DNA of 12,396 bases, from contig CAYLPT010000103.1 in NCBI GenBank assembly GCA_964385645.1, positions 1-12,396 of the forward strand, in the 5' to 3' direction. Position 1 is the stretch's first letter. Each line of letters begins with the position of its first letter. The notes beneath the pieces are model-generated. The model had not been told where the DNA came from. It saw only the letters and a list, made by a program, of their open reading frames with translations, and did no database searches. Positions 5,767-11,612 of this stretch are shown here, one piece after another. The position numbers and the translations under genes were made by a program. The DNA comes from CAYLPT01 sp964385645 (GTDB taxonomy: Bacteria > Armatimonadota > Hebobacteria > Hebobacterales > Hebobacteraceae).

Positions 5767-6858
5767 TCAGAGCTCGGCCAGACGTCTCTTCAGCTCGTTG
5801 ATGGCAGCGATCGAGGAGGGGTCAACCCGGTTGAGGAAGGCCAGGTACAGGCTGGTGAAGTCACCCAGGTAGACGGCCGAGACCAGCCGCGCCAGCGGCG
5901 AACGGCCCTCCGCCTCGATGATGTGCACCGGCGCCTTGCCGCCGATAATCTCTCTGGTGATGGCGACCCGCGCCCGCACCCGCCGGTGGTCGCCGGGGCT
6001 CTCGAGCGCGATCACGGCGATCCGCCGCGCGAGCGCCGGGTCCACCTCCCACCCTACGACCTCGTTGTGGTTCAGCTCGGGGTACTCGGCCGAGTAGGCG
6101 AGCATCTTGCTGTTCTCGTTGAACTGGCACCGCCACCGGTAGGCAGCAGCGCTCAGCACCCCAACGGTCCCGTGCACCCAAGGGATACGGCCGTGCAGGG
6201 CGTGCGCGAGCTGCTTCGCGCGGTTCGCCCGGGCGGGGACCTCTGGGCGGAGCTGGTCGCGGAGCCGCGCGAGCAGGGCCTGCGCCTCTGCGAAGTGGCG
6301 CGCGAAGGACGGCAGCAGCCCGAGCGCGCCGAAGACCGATGCCAGCGGGATGAAGGAGTAGCCGAGCGCGGCGCGCGGGGGCATCGGCGGGTCGGTCTGC
6401 GGGATGCGGATGAGGGGGATCTGGTGGCGCTGCGCGAAGGCGGCCAGCTTGCCGCCGGTGGTGATGCACAGCATGCGTGCGCCGCGGCGGCGGGCCGCCT
6501 GCGCGGCGGCGAGGGTCTCCTCGGTGTTCCCGGAGTGGCTGGAGGCGACGAAGAGAGTGCGCGGGCCCACGATCGCGGGCGGCTGGTAGTGTCGGCACAC
6601 GATGACAGGCGCCGCGGTGCGGTCTTCGCAGAGCCGGGCGAGGAAGTCCCCCACTACTGCCGAGCCGCCCATGCCCGCGATCACAACCGCGGCGGGGTTG
6701 CGCAGCGAGGCGGGGGCGCCGAAGCGGCGGCCGATCTGGGCCGCCTCCGCGACCTGTGCGGGGAAGTCAACGGCGAAGCCGAGCATCCCGCGCGGGTCGA
6801 GTCGCTGGTAAGTGGCGGGCCGGTCGAGGTCAGTGCGGCTGCGGGTCCGGCTCGGCAT
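5767..6858 (-). CDS. Bifunctional phosphoglucose/phosphomannose isomerase
   Basis: This SIS-fold enzyme interconverts glucose-6-phosphate or mannose-6-phosphate with fructose-6-phosphate in the cytoplasm. At 363 residues it matches the short archaeal/bacterial PGI/PMI family rather than the roughly 550-residue classical Pgi. Motifs seen are GMGGSAVVGD at 62-71, the phosphate-binding SHSGNTEET at 107-115, QFNENSK at 245-251 (E248 as catalytic base) and ELNHNEVVGW at 261-270 (H264 for ring opening). K357 in INELKRRL near the end corresponds by position to the conserved C-terminal lysine. The ATG at 6858 is 13 nt after the rpsR stop and lacks a clear Shine-Dalgarno sequence, so translation may be coupled to rpsR; M25 is a less likely alternative start. 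The ROK kinase upstream would supply its substrate. Confidence 0.93.
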   Translation of the reverse strand: MPSRTRSRTDLDRPATYQRLDPRGMLGFAVDFPAQVAEAAQIGRRFGAPASLRNPAAVVIAGMGGSAVVGDFLARLCEDRTAAPVIVCRHYQPPAIVGPRTLFVASSHSGNTEETLAAAQAARRRGARMLCITTGGKLAAFAQRHQIPLIRIPQTDPPMPPRAALGYSFIPLASVFGALGLLPSFARHFAEAQALLARLRDQLRPEVPARANRAKQLAHALHGRIPWVHGTVGVLSAAAYRWRCQFNENSKMLAYSAEYPELNHNEVVGWEVDPALARRIAVIALESPGDHRRVRARVAITREIIGGKAPVHIIEAEGRSPLARLVSAVYLGDFTSLYLAFLNRVDPSSIAAINELKRRLAEL

Positions 6859-6871
6859 GGGGGCGCCCGGC

Positions 6872-7315
6872 CTACTCGTTGACGAAGGGCAGGAGCGCGA
6901 CGTGACGCGCCCGCTTGATGGCCCGGGAGAGCCCGCGCTGGTGCCGGGCGCAGGTTCCGGTCTGGCGGCTCTTGAGGATCTTGCCGCGGTCGGAGACGAA
7001 GTCGCGCAGGCGGTTGTAGTCCTTGTAGTCTATGGCGGTCACATGGTCCACGCAGAAGGCGCACACCTTCCGCCGCGGCCGGCGCATCCGCCGGTCGCGC
7101 CGCCCCTCACGCCCCTCCCGGCCCTCGCGGCCGCGCCCGCCGCGCTCGCGCGGCTGATCGCGGTCGCCGGAGCGCTCTCTGCCCTCTGGCGCCCCTGCGC
7201 GGGAGTCATCCCGCGGCGCCTGCGCCTCGTGACGCGGTCGCTCCTCTCCGGTCTGTTCGCTAACCTGCTCTTGCGCTTCCTGCGTGTTCTCAGGCGACGA
7301 GGCCTCTGAGGTCAT
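6872..7315 (-). CDS. rpsR: 30S ribosomal protein S18 with long N-terminal extension
   Basis: The C-terminal 71 residues (77-147) are a complete S18, the primary or late-binding small-subunit protein that dimerises with S6 on the 16S platform. It contains KVCAFCVDH, IDYKDYNRLRDF, the GKILKSRQTG loop and an RAIKRARHVALLPF ending. C85, C88, C122 and H125 form the zinc-ribbon type ligand set. The first 76 residues are an unusual low-complexity extension, acidic and Gln/Glu-rich at first and then Arg-Gly-Glu repeats (RERGGRGREGREGREGRRDR). The ATG at 7315 has GGAGG 5 nt upstream and lies 20 nt after ssb, so the extension appears to be translated; internal M77 has no close Shine-Dalgarno sequence. 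It is followed by PGI/PMI rather than the usual rplI. Confidence 0.95.
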   Translation of the reverse strand: MTSEASSPENTQEAQEQVSEQTGEERPRHEAQAPRDDSRAGAPEGRERSGDRDQPRERGGRGREGREGREGRRDRRMRRPRRKVCAFCVDHVTAIDYKDYNRLRDFVSDRGKILKSRQTGTCARHQRGLSRAIKRARHVALLPFVNE

Positions 7316-7335
7316 GCTTCCTCCCTGACGATGCT

Positions 7336-7755
7336 CTACTCATTGTCCCACACCCCGCCTCCGCCCTCGTCGTCCGCCGCGTCGGCCGCCTCCTCGCCCG
7401 GCGGCGCCGCTGCCTCCCGCCCGGCGCCAGGCTCGGACGCGCGCTCCAGGGACTGGAGCCGGTCGCACACCACCTCCGCGGTGCTGCGGCGCTGGCCGTC
7501 CTGGGTGGTCCACTGCCGGATCTGGAGCCTCCCGTCCACGGCCACCAGGCGGCCCTTGCCCAGGTAGTTGGCGGCGAACTCGGCGCTCTTGCGCCAGGCG
7601 ACGATGTTGATGAAGTCGGTCTCGCGGTCGCCGGAGGCGCTGGTGAAGGGCCGGTCCACGGCGAGCCGGAAGCTCGCCACCGGCACCCCGCTGGGCGTGT
7701 AGCGCAGCTCGGGCTCGGCGGTCAGCCTCCCGACGAGGATGATGCGGTTGATCAT
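7336..7755 (-). CDS. ssb: Single-stranded DNA-binding protein
   Basis: This 139-residue SSB protects single-stranded DNA during replication and repair. The OB fold covers about residues 1-105: MINRIILVGRLTAEPELRYT, then VASFRLAVDRPF, ETDFINIVAWRKSAEFAANYLGKG and LVAVDGRLQIRQW. An Ala/Glu/Asp-rich linker follows. The C-terminus reads GGGGVWDNE: it is acidic and has an aromatic residue but lacks the usual terminal Pro-Phe (D-D-x-P-F) used to recruit partner proteins; no alternative frame restores it. The ATG start at 7755 has only a loose purine-rich stretch (GAGAGGA) about 11 nt upstream. The gene lies between rpsF and rpsR, the standard bacterial arrangement, 24 nt after rpsF. Confidence 0.95.
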   Translation of the reverse strand: MINRIILVGRLTAEPELRYTPSGVPVASFRLAVDRPFTSASGDRETDFINIVAWRKSAEFAANYLGKGRLVAVDGRLQIRQWTTQDGQRRSTAEVVCDRLQSLERASEPGAGREAAAPPGEEAADAADDEGGGGVWDNE

Positions 7756-7779
7756 GGCGGGCCGTCCTCTCTCCGGGGT

Positions 7780-8070
7780 CTACTCCCCATCCAGCCGTAC
7801 GGTGAGGTGGCGGAGCACGCTCTCGGTGACGGCGAGCTGCTGCTCGAGCTCCTTGATGACCGCGGGCTGGGCGCTGAGTTCCGCCAACACGTAGATGCCG
7901 TCCCGGCGCCCCTCGATCTCGTACGCCAGCCGCCTGCGCTGCCAGACGCCGATCTTCTTCACCTCGGCGCCGCGGCTGGTGGCGAGCTCGGCCAGGCGCT
8001 CCTGGACGGCGCCGATCTCGTCGTCGGAGAGCTTGGGATCCACGATGAAGAGAAGCTCGTAGTCGCGAAT
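7780..8070 (-). CDS. rpsF: 30S ribosomal protein S6, probable ATT start
   Basis: S6 binds S18 and the central domain of 16S rRNA. From codon 8070 the protein is 96 residues, the normal family length, beginning (I/M)RDYELLFIVDPKLSDDEI and containing VKKIGVWQRRRLAYEIEGRRDGIYVLAEL. No ATG, GTG or TTG precedes RDYELL closely. A perfect AAGGAGGA (8079-8086) lies 8 nt before an ATT at 8070-8068, exactly where S6 proteins begin, so ATT is the most likely start. The only in-frame alternative is GTG at 8091, which would place the Shine-Dalgarno sequence inside the coding region and add seven residues; a sequence error in an original ATG is a third possibility. It heads the rpsF-ssb-rpsR unit, with a strong promoter and a leader of about 97 nt. 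Confidence 0.9.
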   Translation of the reverse strand: MRDYELLFIVDPKLSDDEIGAVQERLAELATSRGAEVKKIGVWQRRRLAYEIEGRRDGIYVLAELSAQPAVIKELEQQLAVTESVLRHLTVRLDGE

Positions 8071-8167
8071 GGGAGCAGTCCTCCTTCCCACGGTCTCGCG
8101 CGGCCCCTCAGCGGGGCAGGAAGGCCAGAGGCGGGCGGCCTGTCGGCCGCAAGCGCATGGCGCTTGA
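8071..8167 (-). promoter_or_regulatory. rpsF leader with hairpins, anti-Shine-Dalgarno segment and possible S6:S18 site
   Basis: The predicted transcript begins near 8167 with a perfect 7-bp hairpin (8150-8166, CAAGCGC-CAT-GCGCTTG). This abuts GCGGCC-GACA-GGCCGC (8135-8150), and later GCCCC-GCTGA-GGGGC (8103-8117). CCTTCC (8119-8124) is complementary to GGAAGG in the Shine-Dalgarno region (8083-8088) and would enclose the last hairpin. The sequence ACCGTGGGAAGGAGG (8080-8094) resembles E. coli 16S rRNA helix 23 (ACCGGUGGCGAAGGCGG), part of the S6:S18 binding region. rpsF leaders bound by S6:S18 through a CCG-containing motif are known in many bacteria; here this is inferred. Confidence 0.5.
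8079..8086 (-). promoter_or_regulatory. Strong Shine-Dalgarno sequence that sets the rpsF start at ATT
   Basis: AAGGAGGA on the minus strand is followed by 8 nt (CTGCTCCC) and then ATT-CGC-GAC-TAC, encoding the expected S6 N-terminus. The spacing is optimal for 8070 and unusable for the upstream GTG at 8091. Part of this site (GGAAGG, 8083-8088) can pair with CCTTCC in the leader (8119-8124). Confidence 0.7.
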
Positions 8168-8173
8168 CGGGGC

Positions 8174-8202
8174 ATTATACCACGCCCCCGGGCCAAGCGC
8201 AA
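8174..8202 (-). promoter_or_regulatory. Sigma70-type promoter of the rpsF-ssb-rpsR unit
   Basis: On the minus strand a perfect -10 TATAAT (8174-8179) is preceded by TGG (extended -10) and lies exactly 17 nt from TTGCGC (8197-8202) as -35. It sits just downstream of the MFS stop codon, in the only non-coding gap before rpsF. The predicted start is near 8167. Confidence 0.8.
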
Positions 8203-8223
8203 CCGCCCCCCGCCCTGCGGCCG

Positions 8224-9405
8224 TCAGTCCCTCCGGGCCGATCGTTCTCCCGCCCGGGGCGGGGTGAGCCGGAGCCAGGCGAGGGCCGCCGCCGCCGCGA
8301 TCATGAGCAGGCCGCTGACGAAGAAGGGCGCGCTGACGTTGATGCGCTCGGACAGATAGCCGGCGAGGAAGGGGCCCAGGATGGTCCCCGTTCCCCCGAA
8401 GGCCTGAATCTTGCCGTACTCCAGGGCGCGGCGCTCGGGCCGCGTGTACTCCTGGATGATCATGCTCTGGACGGGGATCCAGATGCCGGCGCCGAGCAGG
8501 TCGTGCAGCAGCCAGACTGCGGCCGCGCCGTGGAAGTTCGGGATCAGCGCGGAGGCCGACAGCACGGCGCCCTCCAACGCCAGCGTCCACATGTAGGCCC
8601 CCTTGAGGTTGCGGATCGCCAGCGTCCCCGCGATCAGCAGCGGCAGCGCGATCGTCAGTCGGTGCCCGACCATCACCCAGGAGACGGTGTACTCGCTGAC
8701 GCCGAACTTGTCGGAGAAGAACAGCGGCATGATGAAGGAGTGGCTCGTGGTCATGCCCACGTTGAAGATGAACACCGACACCGTGATCACCTTCAGGTTG
8801 CGGTGCATCTCGAAGGAGAACAGCTCTCGCAGGCCGCCCGACGCCACCTGGGCCTCTCGGCCGGGCCGCTCCCGGAACACCAGCCAGAAGAGCAGGCACC
8901 CCGCGGCCATCATCCCGCCTGCGAGACGGAGATTGCCCCCCGTGCCCAGGACCACGAACAGGTAGCCGGCGGCCAGCGTGCCCACGCCCTGCAGCAGGAA
9001 CTCCATCCCCCGCGTCTTGCCCATGAAGGCCATGAAGCGGCCCCGACTCTCCTCGTAGAGCACGATGGGGTGGAGGGTCTCCCGCGTTACGAAGGCCGCC
9101 TCGCGCACGCTCTTGAGGGCGCTCTGGGCGAGCACCGAGCCGCTGAGGGGGGTAAGCCACATGGCCGCGCCGCTGCCGCCCAGGGAGAGCGCGTAGAAGA
9201 GTTTGCGTCCCCACAGGTCTGCGAGGCGCCCCATGAGGATGCGCAGCGCGAGCATGCCCGCGGCCGCGACCGCGAAGATCGCGCCCATGTGCTGGAACGA
9301 GAGCCCCCGCTCGGCGAGGTAGTAGGGGAGCACGAACTCGTAGATGCCGGTGGCGGCCCCGAAGAGCGCCGAGACCACCAGGACCGCCTTCACGTTCCGG
9401 TTCAC
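8224..9405 (-). CDS. MFS transporter
   Basis: The 393-residue, strongly hydrophobic protein has the spacing of about 12 membrane helices in two halves. Between helices 2 and 3 it carries the major facilitator motif A, GRLADLWGRK (59-68). The central loop is hydrophilic (RERPGREAQVASGGLRELFS, about 180-200). Helices such as VITVSVFIFNVGMTT and ALPLLIAGTLAI are clear. The substrate cannot be inferred; an efflux or sugar-type permease is possible, and no adjacent pathway gene specifies it. The start is GTG at 9405 (MNRNVKAVLVVSALFG), without a good Shine-Dalgarno sequence; a GTG five codons later is an alternative. It lies downstream of a terminator-like hairpin after ftsH, with a CCATT-N6-AATGG inverted repeat just before the start. 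No promoter was recognised. Confidence 0.85.
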   Translation of the reverse strand: MNRNVKAVLVVSALFGAATGIYEFVLPYYLAERGLSFQHMGAIFAVAAAGMLALRILMGRLADLWGRKLFYALSLGGSGAAMWLTPLSGSVLAQSALKSVREAAFVTRETLHPIVLYEESRGRFMAFMGKTRGMEFLLQGVGTLAAGYLFVVLGTGGNLRLAGGMMAAGCLLFWLVFRERPGREAQVASGGLRELFSFEMHRNLKVITVSVFIFNVGMTTSHSFIMPLFFSDKFGVSEYTVSWVMVGHRLTIALPLLIAGTLAIRNLKGAYMWTLALEGAVLSASALIPNFHGAAAVWLLHDLLGAGIWIPVQSMIIQEYTRPERRALEYGKIQAFGGTGTILGPFLAGYLSERINVSAPFFVSGLLMIAAAAALAWLRLTPPRAGERSARRD

Positions 9406-9414
9406 GCAGCCGCA

Positions 9415-9430
9415 CCATTGACAGAAATGG
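9415..9430. promoter_or_regulatory. Short inverted repeat before the MFS gene, possible operator
   Basis: CCATT (9415-9419) and AATGG (9426-9430) form a perfect 5-bp inverted repeat separated by 6 nt, 10 nt upstream of the MFS start and touching the adjacent hairpin. The size suits a small repressor site, but a match this short can occur by chance and no regulator gene is adjacent. Confidence 0.2.
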
Positions 9431-9451
9431 CGTCCGCCGGGGGGCGGACGC
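9421..9451 (-). terminator. Terminator-like hairpin downstream of ftsH
   Basis: GCGTCCGCC (9430-9438) and GGCGGACGC (9443-9451) make a perfect 9-bp stem with a 4-nt loop. On the minus strand it is followed by CATTTCTGT, a modestly T-rich tail. It lies 84 nt past the ftsH stop and about 25 nt before the MFS start, consistent with intrinsic termination or attenuation between the two genes. Confidence 0.6.
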
Positions 9452-9534
9452 GCCCGGCTCCGGGTTCGCTCCGGGCCGGTGGCGTTCCTCTCCGGCGGCC
9501 CACGTGGTGTTGGGTACCGCGCGGGGCGCTGCGC

Positions 9535-11442
9535 TCAGGCTGGGTGTGGCTGCTGCCCCGGGACGCCCGGGGAGGCCTCGGCTTCCGGCTTGGAGCTGGG
9601 CGCGTGAGTCGCCGGCGCGCCGCCGGCTGGCTCTGCCTCGGCTGGCAGCTCCTCGCCGCGCATGATGGCGCGTATCTCCTCGCCGGCGAGGGTCTCTCGC
9701 GCGAGGAGGGCCTCGACCACCTGCCTCACCTCCTGCGAGTGTGCGGTCAGGAGCTGGCGCGCCCGTGCGTAGCAGTCCTCGATGATGGTGGCGACTTCCT
9801 TGTCTATCGCGGAGGCGACCTGCTCGGAGTAGTTGCGGTCCTCCATGATGTCCCGGCCGAGGAAGGGCTGCTCGTACTTGCGCCCGAGGCTGACCGGCCC
9901 GAGGGCCTGGCTCATGCCGAAGTCGGTGACCATGCGCCGGGCGAGCTCGGTGGCCTTGCGCAGGTCGTCGGCGGCGCCGGTGCTGATCTCCTGGAAGATG
10001 AGCTCCTCCGCCACCCGCCCGCCGAGGAAGACTGTGATGCGGTCCAGCAGCTCGCTGCGGCTCATGATGTAGCGGTCCTCGGAGGGAAGCTGGAGGGTGT
10101 AGCCGAGGGCAAGCCCGCGCTGGAGGATGGAGACCTTGTGCACGGGGTCGGCGCGCGGGAGAAGCTCGGCGAGCACCGCGTGGCCCACCTCGTGGTAGGC
10201 GAGGACCTTCTTCTCGGTCTCGGAGATGATGCGGCTCTTGCGCTCCGGTCCCGCGACGACGCGCTCGATGGAGTCCTCGAAGTCGGGCATAGTGATCTTG
10301 GCGCGGTTGCGCCGGGCGGCGAGCAAGGCCGCTTCGTTCACCATGTTCGCGAGGTCGGCGCCGGAGAAGCCGGGCGTGCGGCGGGCGAGGATGTGGAGGT
10401 CCACATCCTCCTCGAGCGGCTTTCCCTTCACGTGCACGCCGAGGATGGCGGCCCGCCCCTTGAGGTCCGGGTTATCAACCTGAATGCGGCGGTCGAAGCG
10501 CCCGGGCCGGAGCAGCGCCGGGTCCAGGACATCGGGTCGGTTGGTCGCTGAGATGAGGATGACGCCGGAGTTGGGGTCGAAGCCGTCCATCTCCACCAGG
10601 AGCTGGTTGAGCGTCTGCTCCCGCTCGTCGTGGCCGCCGCCGAGGCCGGCGAAGCGCTGCCGCCCCACCGCGTCTATCTCGTCAATGAAGACGATGCAGG
10701 GGCGGTTGGCCTTCGCCTGCTCGAAGAGGTCGCGCACGCGGGAGGCGCCCACGCCCACGAACATCTCGACGAACTCCGACCCGCTCATGTGGAAGAAGGG
10801 CACCCCGGCCTCACCCGCGATCGCCCGCGCCAGCAGCGTCTTGCCGGAGCCCGGCGGCCCCACCAGCAGCACGCCCTTGGGGATGCGCGCCCCGAGGGCC
10901 TGGAACTTGCGCGGGTTCTTCAGGAACTCGACCACCTCCATCAGCTCGGCCTTCGCCTCGTCCACCCCCGCAACGTCGTCGAAGGTCACCTTGGGCCCGG
11001 TCTCGGGGTTGCGCCGGGCGCGGCTCCGACCGAAGGAGAGCGCCTGGCTGCCCGTGCTCTGGCTCTGGCGCACCACGAATATCCAGAACCCCAGGATCAG
11101 AAGCGCGGTGATGAGCAGGTAGAAGATGCCGCTCACCCACACGTCGCTGATGGAGGGCTGCTCGAACTCGATCTCCACCCCGTGGCGCCGGACCGCGTCG
11201 GCGTACAGCTCGGGCTGGGGCGGGAGCTTCACCGCGTACCCGAGCCCGGAGGTCAGCTCGCCCTCGCCGGTGTGCTTGGGGTACACGATGAGCGACTTGA
11301 CCTCCCCTTTCTCCACCCTCTCCATGAACTGGGTGTAGTTGAGGGCGATCCGCTCCCTGTGCCTCGACATCGAGATCTGGAGGAAGATGACGGCCAGGGC
11401 CGCCAGACCGATCCATGCCAGTGCTCTGAGCAAACGCGCCAA
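9535..11442 (-). CDS. ftsH: ATP-dependent zinc metalloprotease FtsH
   Basis: This 635-residue membrane-anchored AAA+ protease degrades unassembled membrane proteins and regulatory proteins as a hexamer. Two membrane segments (about 7-25 and 101-124) flank a short extracytoplasmic domain. The AAA module has Walker A GPPGSGKT (195-202), pore loop MFVGVGA (227-233), Walker B IVFIDEID (250-257) and the second region of homology with arginine fingers in RPGRFDRR (312-319). The peptidase has HEVGH (417-421) and the third ligand in GAADDL (489-494). Residues from about 598 onward are a Pro/Ala/Glu-rich tail of variable type. The start is TTG at 11442: AAGGAGG lies 7 nt upstream and the first membrane helix begins at once. 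It has its own promoter after the ROK gene. Confidence 0.97.
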   Translation of the reverse strand: MARLLRALAWIGLAALAVIFLQISMSRHRERIALNYTQFMERVEKGEVKSLIVYPKHTGEGELTSGLGYAVKLPPQPELYADAVRRHGVEIEFEQPSISDVWVSGIFYLLITALLILGFWIFVVRQSQSTGSQALSFGRSRARRNPETGPKVTFDDVAGVDEAKAELMEVVEFLKNPRKFQALGARIPKGVLLVGPPGSGKTLLARAIAGEAGVPFFHMSGSEFVEMFVGVGASRVRDLFEQAKANRPCIVFIDEIDAVGRQRFAGLGGGHDEREQTLNQLLVEMDGFDPNSGVILISATNRPDVLDPALLRPGRFDRRIQVDNPDLKGRAAILGVHVKGKPLEEDVDLHILARRTPGFSGADLANMVNEAALLAARRNRAKITMPDFEDSIERVVAGPERKSRIISETEKKVLAYHEVGHAVLAELLPRADPVHKVSILQRGLALGYTLQLPSEDRYIMSRSELLDRITVFLGGRVAEELIFQEISTGAADDLRKATELARRMVTDFGMSQALGPVSLGRKYEQPFLGRDIMEDRNYSEQVASAIDKEVATIIEDCYARARQLLTAHSQEVRQVVEALLARETLAGEEIRAIMRGEELPAEAEPAGGAPATHAPSSKPEAEASPGVPGQQPHPA

Positions 11443-11512
11443 GACGGGGCCTCCTTAGCATGCGCCCCCACGGCGATGTCTCCCCCGCGCGGGCCGAGAG
11501 ACGCCGCCCCCG

Positions 11513-11541
11513 ATTGTAGCACATGCGCGGGGTGGGCACAA
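11513..11541 (-). promoter_or_regulatory. Sigma70-type promoter of ftsH
   Basis: On the minus strand TACAAT (11513-11518), preceded by TGC (extended -10), lies exactly 17 nt from TTGTGC (11536-11541). The predicted start is near 11506, giving a leader of about 64 nt before the TTG start of ftsH. The architecture (TTG-type -35, 17-nt spacer, TGn before -10) is the same as for csp and rpsF in this window. Confidence 0.7.
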
Positions 11542-11554
11542 TTCGCGCGCGGAC

Positions 11555-11582
11555 CTCCCTGGGCCCGGCACGCCCAAGGGAG
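11555..11582 (-). terminator. Hairpin after the ROK kinase gene
   Basis: CTCCCTGGGC (11555-11564) pairs with GCCC-A-AGGGAG (11572-11582), forming a 10-bp stem with one bulged base and a 7-nt loop, 30 nt past the ROK stop and just upstream of the ftsH promoter. There is no T-run, so it may be a G+C-type terminator or only an mRNA end stabiliser. Confidence 0.4.
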
Positions 11583-11612
11583 CTATTCCACGAGCGACCT
11601 CGCGTGCCCCAT

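Noticed and set aside
5293..6882. A 529-codon open frame on the plus strand
   Set aside because: It lies opposite PGI/PMI and a small membrane-protein gene, shows no recognisable domain and has a composition typical of the complementary strand of G+C-rich genes.
7060..7160. Short tandem repeat in DNA within rpsR
   Set aside because: The repetition reflects Arg-Gly-Glu codons in the S18 extension; the units are irregular and in frame, so it is not a separate repeat element.
8071..8202. Extension of S6 to 140 residues
   Set aside because: It would run through the rpsF promoter and Shine-Dalgarno sequence, and S6 homology begins at 8070.
9460..9534. Other G+C-rich inverted repeats and a CCACGTGG palindrome between ftsH and the MFS gene
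   Set aside because: The stems are short and many alternatives exist; pairing of this length is common by chance here and nothing supports a specific site.
7807..10551. A 914-codon open frame on the plus strand
   Set aside because: It is antisense to rpsF, the MFS gene and most of ftsH, which have unmistakable family motifs. Its translation is low-complexity and rich in Gly, Glu, Asp and Ala; long antisense frames are expected at this G+C content.
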